Assembly (NCBI GenBank): GCA_030066195.1
Contig: JASJCB010000106.1
Location: 1-32,984 of the forward strand
Source: Acidobacteriota bacterium
GTDB taxonomy: Bacteria; Acidobacteriota; Holophagae; Acanthopleuribacterales; Acanthopleuribacteraceae
DNA length: 32,984 nucleotides
Direction of reading: 5' to 3'
In this document: positions 1-7,277 of the stretch, one piece after another
Layout of the letters: each line of letters begins with the position of its first letter
Position numbering within the stretch: the first letter of the stretch is position 1
Notes under the pieces: generated by a model
What the model was told of the DNA's origin: nothing
Database searches by the model: none
The model's input: the letters and a program-made list of their open reading frames with translations, nothing else
Made by a program: the position numbers and the translations under genes

Positions 1-1
1 G

Positions 2-237
2 GTGAGTGGCTTCCAGGTACGGGTAAAAAGCTCTAAGTAAACACGTTGCCATCTTTTTGGGCACACCATTCTGTTTTGGTGGGAAAGGTGAGTGGCTTCC
101 AGTGAGTGGCTTCCAGGTACGGGTAAAACAGTGAGTGGCTTCCAGGTACGGGTAAAAAGCTCTAAGCAGTGAGTGGCTTCCAGGTACGGGGGGTGAGTGG
201 CTTCCAGGTAATGAGTGGCTTCCAGGTACGGGTAAAA
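2..237 (+). repeat. Family A direct repeats (about 7 full or partial copies)
   Basis: A 27-base unit running from GTGAGTGGC through the core TTCCAGGTACGGGTAA recurs at 2-28, 102-128, 131-157 and 211-237 (the last with a changed first base). Truncated copies lie at 88-102, 169-190 and 193-210. Several copies abut directly. Three copies (2, 131 and 211) are followed by the same AGCTCTAAG extension. The unit is not palindromic, and the spacing is irregular, so this is neither a CRISPR array nor a classical hairpin REP. It lies upstream of a RAYT-type transposase gene. A mobilised REP-like repeat is one possible origin; a decayed coding tandem repeat is another, since the 27-base unit is a multiple of three. 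Confidence 0.85.
4..88 (+). repeat. Long direct repeat, copy 1 (second copy at 213-298)
   Basis: About 85 bases at 4-88 recur at 213-298 with only a few differences (a small indel in a T/G run and single substitutions). Each copy starts with the family A core and continues through AGCTCTAAGTAA to TTTTGGTGGGAAAGG. Each copy also contains a small inverted repeat CACCA/TGGTG (64-68 with 77-81, and 274-278 with 287-291). The near-identity of the copies indicates a recent duplication or gene conversion. Confidence 0.85.
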
Positions 238-311
238 AGCTCTAAGTAAGCACGTTGCCATTTTTTTGGGGCACACCATTCTGTTTTGGTGGGAAAGGAG
301 ATTGCCTCCAG

Positions 312-399
312 AAGGGGATGGGTTCCAGGTTCGGGTAATGTCCAGAAGGGGATGCGTTCCAGGTTCGGGTAAAAGGGGATGCGTTCCAGGTTCGGGTAA
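312..399 (+). repeat. Family B direct repeats (3 copies, 27 bases)
   Basis: Three copies of a unit that begins AAGGGGATG and ends with the core TTCCAGGTTCGGGTAA lie at 312-338, 346-372 and 373-399. The last two abut exactly. The core differs from the family A core by a single base (A to T in GGTACGGG/GGTTCGGG), while the first halves of the units have diverged. The two families therefore look like relatives sharing a conserved 16-base segment. Confidence 0.85.
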
Positions 400-572
400 T
401 GGCGACATACCACTCTGTTTAGGCGACGGAGAGGAGTTATTCTTCCTTGTTTTTTCAAAAACCCCTGGCAGCCTGGCAGTTACCTAACGTAGACTTATAG
501 AAACGGCTGTCGTTCCTTCAATCTTCGGCAGTCCATCAACTCGGCCTTCCCATCTCCTATTCGAGGTATTCT

Positions 573-1463
573 ATGCCGCGACGACTTGACCCACCCGGAG
601 AAAAAATCTATCACCACGTGATGACCAAAACCGCCCAGGAGATGTTCTGGCTGGAAGAGACGGAGATCAAAGAGATTTTTGTCAACCTCATGGATACATA
701 TGGGGAGATCTACTACGTCAAACCGATCGGATATTGCCTCATGAGCAATCACAGCCATATTTGCGTGGAAGTCAACAGGCCGCCCTTCGACGAAGCGGAT
801 ATTCGACGCCGTTACGAGTTGGCACAAACCCATCTGGCCCATCCGCGGCCCTATCGATCTTATATGGCAGAGCACCTTTATCAACGCTATACCAGTCTGA
901 GTTGTTTCATGTGGGAAATCAACCGGAGAACGGCGGTGGCGCACAATCGCATTAAAGGAACCAAAGGACACTTGTGGGGCGCTCGCTTCAAAAATATCGT
1001 GGTGGAAGACGGTCAGTCTCTGTTGCAGGTATTGGCATACATCGAAATGAATCCGGTTCGCGCCGCCATGGTCGAGGACCCGGCAGATTTCCCCTACAGC
1101 TCAGTTGGTCGCCTGAAGAAGGAGTTGGATGAGAGCAAGGCGCCGAAGGGACCTGAAATTGCCATCCTGTCGCAACTCAAAGAAGAGATCCGAGCGAAAA
1201 CCTACGTGGATTGGATGCGCTACGTGGCTGTCGCTTTACGAGAGCCGGATTTACAACGTATCAAACTGCCGTTCCTACTAACCAACGAAGGTTGGTCATT
1301 GGACATGGACGCTGTCTACAAAGCCCTGGAGACCAGAGCCCCGGCCAATTGGTCGGACCCAATCTACGGCTCCCAAGAGTTCCGCAAAAAGACACTGACA
1401 GAGGCGGGATGGTTGATCCCGCTGAAGCCCAGGCGAAAACCCAACCAGGCCGAAGCAGCCTGA
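573..1463 (+). CDS. REP-associated tyrosine transposase (RAYT), Y1/IS200-like
   Basis: 296-residue protein of the Y1 (HUH) transposase superfamily. The metal-binding HUH motif is MSNHSHICVE (His60 and His62). The family's C-terminal hallmark YIEMNPVRA, with the candidate nucleophile Tyr156, is followed by MVEDPADFPYSS. Family members cut and rejoin single-stranded REP DNA. The start ATG has a GAGG ribosome site at 563-566, six bases upstream. There are no IS200 ends around it, as expected for domesticated RAYT genes. The two repeat families at 2-399 lie directly upstream and are its most likely substrates, but this is inferred from proximity. The C-terminal extension after residue 180 is longer than in the smallest IS200 enzymes and ends in a basic tail. 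The gene appears intact. Confidence 0.85.
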   Translation: MPRRLDPPGEKIYHHVMTKTAQEMFWLEETEIKEIFVNLMDTYGEIYYVKPIGYCLMSNHSHICVEVNRPPFDEADIRRRYELAQTHLAHPRPYRSYMAEHLYQRYTSLSCFMWEINRRTAVAHNRIKGTKGHLWGARFKNIVVEDGQSLLQVLAYIEMNPVRAAMVEDPADFPYSSVGRLKKELDESKAPKGPEIAILSQLKEEIRAKTYVDWMRYVAVALREPDLQRIKLPFLLTNEGWSLDMDAVYKALETRAPANWSDPIYGSQEFRKKTLTEAGWLIPLKPRRKPNQAEAA

Positions 1464-1895
1464 GCCGGAAGGTGCGCCAATTCAATTCCTGAAGTCAAGT
1501 GGATATCGGTGCGTCCAAATTCGGCTGCTTTATGGCCGAAAACGCCTTGAATCTGTCCAAACCAGGCCAAAACCCAGGATTAAGAGGCCCCAAAAAGAAA
1601 TCCCGGCAGTCGGATGGCAGCAAATAAAAAGCTGAAATGACACGCGATCTCCCAAGATAAATCATTCAAGCTCTTTAACCGAACCTGCATCCTGCTAGAA
1701 GAGAAGTGCTCTGGCCTTACTGGCACTGACCTGGGGTTTGGGAAGTGCGCACACCAAAGAAACCATTTTCGGAGCTCGTGCGCCGCGCTTCGCCGGCCTG
1801 ACCCTGTTCTGGTTGCGCCGGGTCATCCTCGTCGTGCCGGCGATTCTGCCGGCCATGTGTATATAATAGACCAGATCTATTAGTCGGAGGCCGGC
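1464..1895. other. Intergenic region with a hydrophobic ORF remnant
   Basis: About 430 bases without a convincing gene. On the plus strand, 1699-1866 is open without an ATG and would encode about 55 residues rich in hydrophobic segments (for example LALLALTWGLGSA and VILVVPAILPAM), ending TAA TAG. This resembles a membrane-protein or signal-peptide remnant, but I cannot assign a family. A 6-bp inverted repeat TTCGGC/GCCGAA (1520-1525 with 1535-1540) lies 57 bases after the transposase gene and lacks a T tract. Confidence 0.4.
1862..1867 (+). promoter_or_regulatory. Candidate -10 element (TATAAT)
   Basis: A perfect TATAAT lies 28 bases before the TTG start at 1896. No recognisable -35 element is found 16-18 bases upstream. 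It would drive the truncated oxygenase frame and the downstream SDR-trmH genes. Supported by the hexamer only. Confidence 0.35.
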
Positions 1896-2252
1896 TTGCA
1901 AACCGAACAGGAAAGAGGCATTCAGGCATTGAACCGCGATTACGCTCGTTTCGATCAGGTAGACAAGCGGCAAGCCTACCACCTGGCCGAAAACGAGGAA
2001 GACCGGTATGACGAGGACTTCTGCATCCGGGTTTGCGACATGAGCCGCTACTGGTCCGGGAATTCGGTCGATCAGGCGCTTTTTGCCCGTGAGCTGGGCG
2101 AGGGCATGGAAGAAATCGGCTTCGCCGTGATCACCGGGCACGGCATCGACCCCGGCATCTACCCGAGAACCCGGGACAAGGTAGCCGCGTTCTTCGAGAC
2201 CACCACATTCGAACAACGCCTGCCCTTCACTGATCGAGGGAGAAAACCATGA
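1896..2252 (+). pseudogene. Truncated 2-oxoglutarate/Fe(II) oxygenase (N-terminal part)
   Basis: 118 codons starting at TTG, with a strong GGAGG site at 1886-1890. Residues about 45-105 (DMSRYWSG through EEIGFAVITGHGIDP to a K-x-x-A-x-F-F segment) match the N-terminal (DIOX_N) region of isopenicillin-N-synthase-like 2OG-Fe(II) dioxygenases, where a short IPxID-like segment is followed by GFxxIxxHGI. Full-length members are around 300-350 residues and carry the HxD...H iron ligands in the C-terminal half. That half is entirely absent here. The frame ends TGA at 2250-2252, overlapping the ATG of the SDR gene. The simplest reading is an internal deletion that fused the start of the oxygenase gene to the leader of the next gene. 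The remaining peptide cannot bind iron or 2-oxoglutarate. Confidence 0.7.
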
Positions 2253-2944
2253 GTTTCCAAGGAAAAAACGTCATTGTCACCGGCGGCACCGGCGCATTGG
2301 GCCGGGCGGTCTGCGAGGTCTTTTTGAAAGGCGGCGCAAGGGTTCATACCAGTTATATCGTGGCGGGAGAGTTGGACAACCTGCCGGACGTCATGAGGGA
2401 CAACCCCGACTGCACCTATACCAAGGTGGAGCTGACCGACGAATCGGCGGTCAAGCAGTGGTTCCAAGCTTTCGGCGCCCCGGATATCCTGGTCAACGTG
2501 GCGGGCGGTTTCGCCATGAGTAGTATCGCCGATACCGATTACGAGGGATGGAAGCACATGTTCACCATGAATCTGGACACCTGCTTCATCGCAAGCCGGG
2601 AAGCCCTGCGCCGCATGGACAAACACAAGCAGGGCCGCATCATCAACGTGGCCGCCTATGCCGCGGCTCGGGCTCTGCCGGGTATGGGCCCCTACACGGC
2701 CTCCAAAAACGCGGTTATGCACCTGACCCAAGTCATGGCGGAGGAGACACTTCAGGACGACATTACGGTCAACGCGGTCATGCCGACCATCATGGACACC
2801 CCCGCCAACCGATCGGCCATGCCCCAAGAAAACTTCTCGGCCTGGGTCCCGGTTGAAAACGTGGCCGCGACCGTCGCCTTCCTGGCCCAAGACGAGAGTT
2901 GGCACATTACGGGCGCCTGCATTCCCACCCGGGGGAAATGCTGA
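2249..2944 (+). CDS. SDR oxidoreductase, dihydropteridine-reductase-like
   Basis: 231-residue short-chain dehydrogenase with the nucleotide-binding TGGTGALG (residues 11-18), NVAGG (83-87) and the catalytic YTASK (Tyr149, Lys153). The C-terminal part, with MDTPANRSAMP and FSAWVPVE, resembles the substrate-side segment of quinonoid dihydropteridine reductase (QDPR), which reads DTPMNRxxMPxxxFxxWTPLE in animals. The catalytic Ser of typical SDRs, 13 residues before the Tyr, is Ala136 here. QDPR also has Ala at that place, which supports the assignment. The likely reaction is NAD(P)H-dependent reduction of a quinonoid pterin or similar substrate. The start ATG overlaps the end of the truncated oxygenase frame, with the GAGGGAG ribosome site just upstream. 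The gene is followed three bases later by trmH. No aromatic amino acid hydroxylase is visible nearby, so the true substrate remains open. Confidence 0.75.
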   Translation: MSFQGKNVIVTGGTGALGRAVCEVFLKGGARVHTSYIVAGELDNLPDVMRDNPDCTYTKVELTDESAVKQWFQAFGAPDILVNVAGGFAMSSIADTDYEGWKHMFTMNLDTCFIASREALRRMDKHKQGRIINVAAYAAARALPGMGPYTASKNAVMHLTQVMAEETLQDDITVNAVMPTIMDTPANRSAMPQENFSAWVPVENVAATVAFLAQDESWHITGACIPTRGKC

Positions 2945-2947
2945 TCC

Positions 2948-3550
2948 ATGGCCGAAACACCGCTTGCCGACCGCATCGAAGAGGTCCTGGCCTTGCGCAC
3001 GCGCCACATCGTCGCGGTTTTCGAAGACCTTTACCAACCCCATAACGGCGCGGCGGTCATTCGCGCCTGTGAATGTTTCGGCGTTCAGGAGCTACACGCG
3101 ATTGCCAACCACAACGCATGGCGCGTCAGTCCGGAAATCGTCGCAGGCGCGGATGCCTGGGTAGATATCCACACCTGGGACCAACCGGGCGGCGCCAATA
3201 CCAAAACATGCCTGGAAGCGCTCAAGGAAAGAGGCTACCGAATCTGGGCCGCCAGCCTCCGCGAAGGCTGTATCCCCCTGACGGAGGTCCCCGTCGATCG
3301 GAAAATCGCCCTGTGCTTCGGTACGGAACTCAAGGGCCTGAGCGATGAGGCCCACGACCTGGCTGATGGTTTCGTCCGTATCCCCATGCACGGCTTCACG
3401 CAAAGTTTCAATATTTCGGTAAGCACGGCACTTTGTCTCTTCGAACTAACCCGAAAGCTTCAGCAAAGCCGAATCCCCTGGCAATTAAGCGAAGCGGACC
3501 GGCAGGAGCTTCGCGCCCGTTGGTCGGCAGGAAAGCGTGCTCGGTCTTGA
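2948..3550 (+). CDS. trmH: tRNA (guanosine-2'-O-)-methyltransferase, TrmH family
   Basis: 200-residue SPOUT-class 2'-O-methyltransferase. All three family motifs are present: HNGAAVIRACECFGV (residues 32-46, with the catalytic Arg39), FGTELKGLS (124-132) and HGFTQSFNISVSTAL (148-162), which forms the trefoil-knot SAM site. The length and the short basic C-terminal tail fit TrmH, which methylates G18 in the tRNA D-loop, better than the larger RlmB-type enzymes with an L30e-like N-terminal domain. The start lies three bases after the SDR stop, so the two genes are probably co-transcribed, although their functions seem unrelated. Specificity for G18 is inferred from the family. Confidence 0.85.
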   Translation: MAETPLADRIEEVLALRTRHIVAVFEDLYQPHNGAAVIRACECFGVQELHAIANHNAWRVSPEIVAGADAWVDIHTWDQPGGANTKTCLEALKERGYRIWAASLREGCIPLTEVPVDRKIALCFGTELKGLSDEAHDLADGFVRIPMHGFTQSFNISVSTALCLFELTRKLQQSRIPWQLSEADRQELRARWSAGKRARS

Positions 3551-3696
3551 AATCGCAGCACCCTACAGGCGCCTGCCGGTTTCAAGCTTTGGTGAGTTCG
3601 ACAGACCGACATGGATTGTTGACAGGGATACTTTACCCAAATTCATGCAAACACGACTCTTGGTATTTTTGTGGCTCCCCCATGTTCATTCACCCG

Positions 3697-3725
3697 TTGA
3701 CAATAATCTTTGTTGGGCGCATACT
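3697..3725 (+). promoter_or_regulatory. Candidate sigma-70-type promoter for the FixJ-like regulator
   Basis: A perfect -35 TTGACA (3697-3702) is followed after 17 bases by CATACT (3720-3725), four of six matches to the -10 consensus. The implied start site is about 50 bases before the ATG at 3781. A second TTGACA at 3619-3624 has no good -10. Confidence 0.5.
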
Positions 3726-3780
3726 TATGCTGCCATACAAATTTGTAAAGGCGGAGTTTTCAGGCTAAGGAAAGCTGTCG

Positions 3781-4419
3781 ATGACCACACATACCGCCAC
3801 GGTCTTTATCATCGAAGATGAGGAAGAAATCTGTCAGATGTTGACCACCCTCTTGCTGTCCGTGGACCTGAAACCTCTCTGCTTCAAAAACGCCCTGGAG
3901 TTTCTTGAGTTCTTGGAACCCGATATGGGCGGCTGTATCATCACCGATGTGCGTATGCCGGGTTATACCGGTTTGCAATTACAGGAAAAACTGCGCGAAC
4001 GCAAGTGCGACCTGCCGCTGATTTTGATCACCGCCTTTGCCGACGTGGACATGGCCGTGCGCGCCATGCGCAAGGGCGCCTTCGATTTTCAGGAAAAACC
4101 CCTCTGCCAACAACGGCTATTGGACAGTGTCTATGAGGCCCTGGCTTTGGACGGCAAACGTCAGAGCGAAAGCCTGCAGAAGCAGGCTATCTTGGATCGC
4201 GCCTCCCGACTCACCAATCGCGAACGCGAGGTGATGGAGAATATGGTCGTGGGGTGCCCCAACAAGGTCATCGCCTATAACCTGGGCATTGCCCAGAGCA
4301 CCGTGGAGAACCATCGGGCTCGGGTCATGACCAAAATGCACGCGGAATCTCTGGCTGATCTGGTAGGTATGGCCTACATCAGCGGACTGGTGCCGTCCCC
4401 CATGCAACGCCGTATTTAG
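3781..4419 (+). CDS. FixJ/NarL-type response regulator
   Basis: 212-residue two-domain transcription regulator. The receiver domain (about residues 5-122) has the acidic pocket Glu12/Asp13, the phospho-acceptor Asp56 in ITDVRMPGYTG, Thr84 and Lys106 (EKP). The C-terminal domain (about 140-200) is a LuxR-type helix-turn-helix, seen as LTNREREVMENM and AQSTVENHRARVMTKM. Phosphorylation would be expected to promote dimerisation and DNA binding. No histidine kinase gene is adjacent, so it is an orphan; the nearest kinase in the window is the hybrid kinase at 26574-29198. A purine-rich TAAGGA site sits before the ATG, and a candidate promoter lies at 3697-3725. Confidence 0.9.
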   Translation: MTTHTATVFIIEDEEEICQMLTTLLLSVDLKPLCFKNALEFLEFLEPDMGGCIITDVRMPGYTGLQLQEKLRERKCDLPLILITAFADVDMAVRAMRKGAFDFQEKPLCQQRLLDSVYEALALDGKRQSESLQKQAILDRASRLTNREREVMENMVVGCPNKVIAYNLGIAQSTVENHRARVMTKMHAESLADLVGMAYISGLVPSPMQRRI

Positions 4420-4716
4420 GCCCTGTTCAAAAAAAGCGGCGCCCACAGGGAGGTAAATAGGTGAAAGGACCCCGGCAAAGGGTTTCGGGTGGTAATTGCC
4501 GGGCCCGTATGGCCGCCGCTCAGAGGCATTATAGCAGCACAATTATCTAACTTCTACTAATTCAATCGAATAGATTCTTAGAGAAATCCAGGCAAAGGTG
4601 ACATAACGCACAATATGCAGAAGAATATCGGCTAAGGCGTTTTGCACCGCAATCTCAAATTCTTCCCGTGCACACATAGAAAGACCAAGTTAATGCCTGG
4701 TCCGGGAACACAAGGG

Positions 4717-4773
4717 TCTGTTTAAAATATGCAGATCAACTGGAATTTGCATACCAGTCCGAATTTAAACAGA
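4717..4773. repeat. Nested inverted repeat between convergent genes
   Basis: Within the 376-base gap (4420-4795) between the convergent regulator genes, TCTGTTTAAA (4717-4726) and TTTAAACAGA (4764-4773) form perfect 10-base arms. Inside them TATGCA (4728-4733) and TGCATA (4748-4753) form a second pair. ACTGG (4739-4743) and CCAGT (4754-4758) offer an alternative inner stem. There is no T run, so it is not a standard intrinsic terminator. It could be a bidirectional terminator or transcript end, a recombinase or transposon-end relic, or a binding site. The rest of the gap shows only a weak CCCTGT/ACAGGG pair (4421-4426, 4445-4450) just after the upstream stop codon. Confidence 0.7.
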
Positions 4774-4795
4774 GTGATAGGAAAGCAAAGGAGTT

Positions 4796-6193
4796 TTAAG
4801 GTTCGATTCCCAAAACAAGGTCGGGAGCCACCTCCGACAGGTCCTTGCGAACCTGTTCGTTTCCTGTGTAAACGTAGAGGTGAGACATCTTGCCCAAAAG
4901 CGCGCGGAAGTCAGCGATCAATTTATACAGCTTGGGGCGTGGTATGCGTTGCTCCAGGAGAAACAAGCAGCCGGAGAAACTGAACTGTTTATGTTGATGG
5001 GGATAGGATCGGGGGTCCAAGGTTTCAAACAGGAGAAAGGCCTCGCTGTCGCCGAAAGGTAATTGAAGGAGGCCGGTACCCTGTTCCAGGCGGGCCAGTT
5101 CTTTATCGCCCAGGTTCAGAGACACGGAAGCCAGCATGGAGGGCAGCTGTTTTTTACCGCCCTCATCGATCAATGCATATAGATGTAGGTTACCGGAGCC
5201 GATGCCGCCGGTCAACTCGCCGAAGAATTCCGCAAAGCCGCGCGGCGTATCCGGCTCAGCATGGTTTTCCGAAATTTGCACGGCCCCGTATTCGATCAAC
5301 ACGGCCAGGGCCAGACGCACCCTGTTCGGCGCGGACAACATTTGTTCCATCAACTGGTCGAAACTGCTGCCCGGGTTTTCGGCCAAAAAATTCCCGACCT
5401 CCTCGAAGGGAACGTCTTGAAACTTATCCGACAATTCGGGAACGGCGCTGACAAAGCGCAACCGCGCCCTGGCTTGGGGCAGCAGGTTTTTGCGGATGTG
5501 CAGTTCATCCTTGATCCAGGCGGCGTTCATGAGCAGGGAACTCAAGATCTGCGGCGTCGGTTCGTTCTCGTACAACGGAATGGATTCGCGATTTTGAAAA
5601 TGGAAGACCCCGTTTTTCAAATCCAGCATGGCTTCCAGGGCCAGGAATCCGTTGAGCCTGCCGTACGCGGCGGAAACCAGGCAACCCTTGTCGATCACGC
5701 AGGTACCCGAGATTCTGCCCGAGGAGATTCTCAAAAATCCGGTTTTGCTGTATTGCTCGAAGCCCTGGCACAGTTCCTCGATGGAGTAGACATCCAGCTG
5801 ACCTTGAAGATCGGCCGTATCGCGATAGCGGCGTTCGATCAGGCGCTCTACCCGCGCAATCAGTTCGGCCGGTTCGCAGGGCTTGACCAGGTAATCCGAT
5901 GCACCGTCGCGGATGCCGCGGACCTTGTGAGAGACGTCGTTGAGGGTGGACAGCAACACGACCGGCAGGTCCCTGGTTTCGACGTCCGTGCGCAATTGTT
6001 TCAGCAGCTCCCAGCCGTCCACCTTGGGCATGATGATGTCCAGAACCATGGCTTCTACCGGTTCTCTTCGCAGTAGATCCATCACCGTGGTGGAATCGCT
6101 CACGGTCAGGGAGTCATGCCCCGCGGCCCTAAAGACGCCGTCCAGAAGCCTGAGGATGGTGGGGTCATCATCAACGATCAAGATTCTAGCCAA
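4796..6193 (-). CDS. Response regulator with DUF4388 (PATAN) domain
   Basis: 465-residue protein. Residues 3-120 are a receiver domain: acidic pocket DDD8-10, phospho-acceptor Asp52 in LDIIMPKVDG, Ser82 and Lys104. Residues about 129-235 match DUF4388, the PATAN-type domain often attached to receivers in Acidobacteriota, Deltaproteobacteria and cyanobacteria, with a GFLRISSG-type turn and an NGxFHF segment. The rest (about 240-465) is mixed alpha/beta of unknown fold. There is no DNA-binding or enzymatic output domain, so a protein-interaction role is likely. I chose the TTG at 6193 because GGAGAG (6205-6200) precedes it by six bases. An upstream ATG at 6253 has no ribosome site and overlaps a -10-like TACAAT (6257-6252). 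A perfect palindrome abuts the ribosome site. Confidence 0.8.
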   Translation of the reverse strand: MARILIVDDDPTILRLLDGVFRAAGHDSLTVSDSTTVMDLLRREPVEAMVLDIIMPKVDGWELLKQLRTDVETRDLPVVLLSTLNDVSHKVRGIRDGASDYLVKPCEPAELIARVERLIERRYRDTADLQGQLDVYSIEELCQGFEQYSKTGFLRISSGRISGTCVIDKGCLVSAAYGRLNGFLALEAMLDLKNGVFHFQNRESIPLYENEPTPQILSSLLMNAAWIKDELHIRKNLLPQARARLRFVSAVPELSDKFQDVPFEEVGNFLAENPGSSFDQLMEQMLSAPNRVRLALAVLIEYGAVQISENHAEPDTPRGFAEFFGELTGGIGSGNLHLYALIDEGGKKQLPSMLASVSLNLGDKELARLEQGTGLLQLPFGDSEAFLLFETLDPRSYPHQHKQFSFSGCLFLLEQRIPRPKLYKLIADFRALLGKMSHLYVYTGNEQVRKDLSEVAPDLVLGIEP

Positions 6194-6205
6194 TCTACAC
6201 TCTCC

Positions 6206-6228
6206 ATCGACCGCGGCCCGCGGTCGAT
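6206..6228 (-). promoter_or_regulatory. Perfect 11-bp palindrome touching the ribosome binding site
   Basis: ATCGACCGCGG (6206-6216) and CCGCGGTCGAT (6218-6228) are exact reverse complements around a single central C. The element ends one base before the GGAGAG ribosome site of the gene starting at 6193. If transcription starts near 6246, downstream of the TACAAT at 6257-6252, the palindrome lies in the 5' leader. It could act as a very stable hairpin that affects translation, or as a dimeric repressor operator on DNA. Confidence 0.6.
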
Positions 6229-6423
6229 GCCCACGGTGTGGCAGCATACTCATTGTATAGAAAAAAAGCTGGAATCAAAAGTGTTTCCCGACGAGGCCTG
6301 GATTTAGGGCGGTTCCTCGTGGACAAAGTTCGGCCAGGTAACCCGGTCTGATCAACAATATCGTCACGACCGTCCGGCGCGTGGCCTGATTGAATTCATC
6401 TCGCCATATTCCGCGGCTTAAGG

Positions 6424-7272
6424 TCAGTGGATATAACGGGCTAGAAAATTATGACCCATGACTCGGGCGTCATCCTCGGATTGCACTTCGTAGGAACGTC
6501 GGAACTCAGTCCGCCGGCGGTCATGTCTCCCGTCATTCTCCTGTCGGGCATGGTCTTTTACCATCTTTCGAATCTCTTTCCGTTCCTTGTCCGAAATGCT
6601 TCCTCGATATCTTGAAGTCAATCGATCGAACCGAGCCAGGGCTTTTTGATCTCTCCTGGAAATCAGCTCCGGGTTTTTTCGCGCATAGGCCAGGTAGGCT
6701 TCCAATGTGTCCAGACAGGGTTTTTCCATGCCCGCTCGGTCTTGTAATTCACTGAGGTAATACTGCAAACTGTGCTCGAATTTTCCGCGATAAAGGGAGC
6801 CCATATAGGGCGGTTGGGCATCGAAGAAGGCTTCAATTGCCGCAACGGCGCGTTCGGGTTCCTTTTTGGCAATGATCATGGCTTTGGAGAACATGCGGTT
6901 CGGTTCGAGTGAGGTCCCCCGATAAAGCGGTTCGGCGAAGTCGTAGCATCGCTCGGCGGCCCTGGTTTCACCGGCATCCGTAAGGTAACGCGCCATCAAA
7001 AAGTAACCTGTTTCGAGTTGTACGGCTGCCTTGGATGCGCTCATCGCATCCGCCGAAACGCGCTCCACAAGTATTTGCTTGAGTCTTTTGACCAATCGGT
7101 CCATGTTTTCCAGGCGAGTCAACTTGGATGCCAATTCGGTTTCGTTCCGGTTTTCACGCCCTAGAGAACGGACGGCTTCCAGGATCGGTTCCGGCTCAGA
7201 AAAGGAAGATGGGTCGAGAGGTGTAAACGAATCACTGTTGAATGCAAGAAAAAATAGGAGAAATGTCATCAT
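6424..7272 (-). CDS. Exported helical-repeat protein of unknown function
   Basis: About 282 residues. The N-terminus MMTFLLFFLAFNSDS is a short signal peptide without an obvious lipobox. The body is helical and reads like degenerate TPR/SEL-type repeats, for example AAVQLETGYFLMARYLTDAG and ETRAAERCYDFAEPLY, followed by a very basic, charged C-terminal third. No catalytic motif was recognised. GAGG stands just before two consecutive ATGs (7272 and 7269), so either may be used. An upstream TTG at 7281 overlaps the stop of the preceding gene and could allow coupling. It is the last gene of a three-gene exported-protein operon read from the promoter at 9422-9450. Related sequences should be sought before assigning a role. 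Confidence 0.75.
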   Translation of the reverse strand: MMTFLLFFLAFNSDSFTPLDPSSFSEPEPILEAVRSLGRENRNETELASKLTRLENMDRLVKRLKQILVERVSADAMSASKAAVQLETGYFLMARYLTDAGETRAAERCYDFAEPLYRGTSLEPNRMFSKAMIIAKKEPERAVAAIEAFFDAQPPYMGSLYRGKFEHSLQYYLSELQDRAGMEKPCLDTLEAYLAYARKNPELISRRDQKALARFDRLTSRYRGSISDKERKEIRKMVKDHARQENDGRHDRRRTEFRRSYEVQSEDDARVMGHNFLARYIH

Positions 7273-7277
7273 TAACC

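Noticed and set aside
2..399. Possible CRISPR array
   Set aside because: The repeats often abut or have irregular, non-unique spacers, and no cas genes are present.
162..458. 98-codon minus-strand frame through the repeats
   Set aside because: The protein is only a translation of the DNA repeats (YPNLERIPF, RTWKPLT), with no ribosome site. It may at most reflect the origin of the repeats.
4421..4450. CCCTGT/ACAGGG pair as a terminator of the FixJ-like gene
   Set aside because: Six-base arms with an 18-base loop and no following T run are too weak to call.
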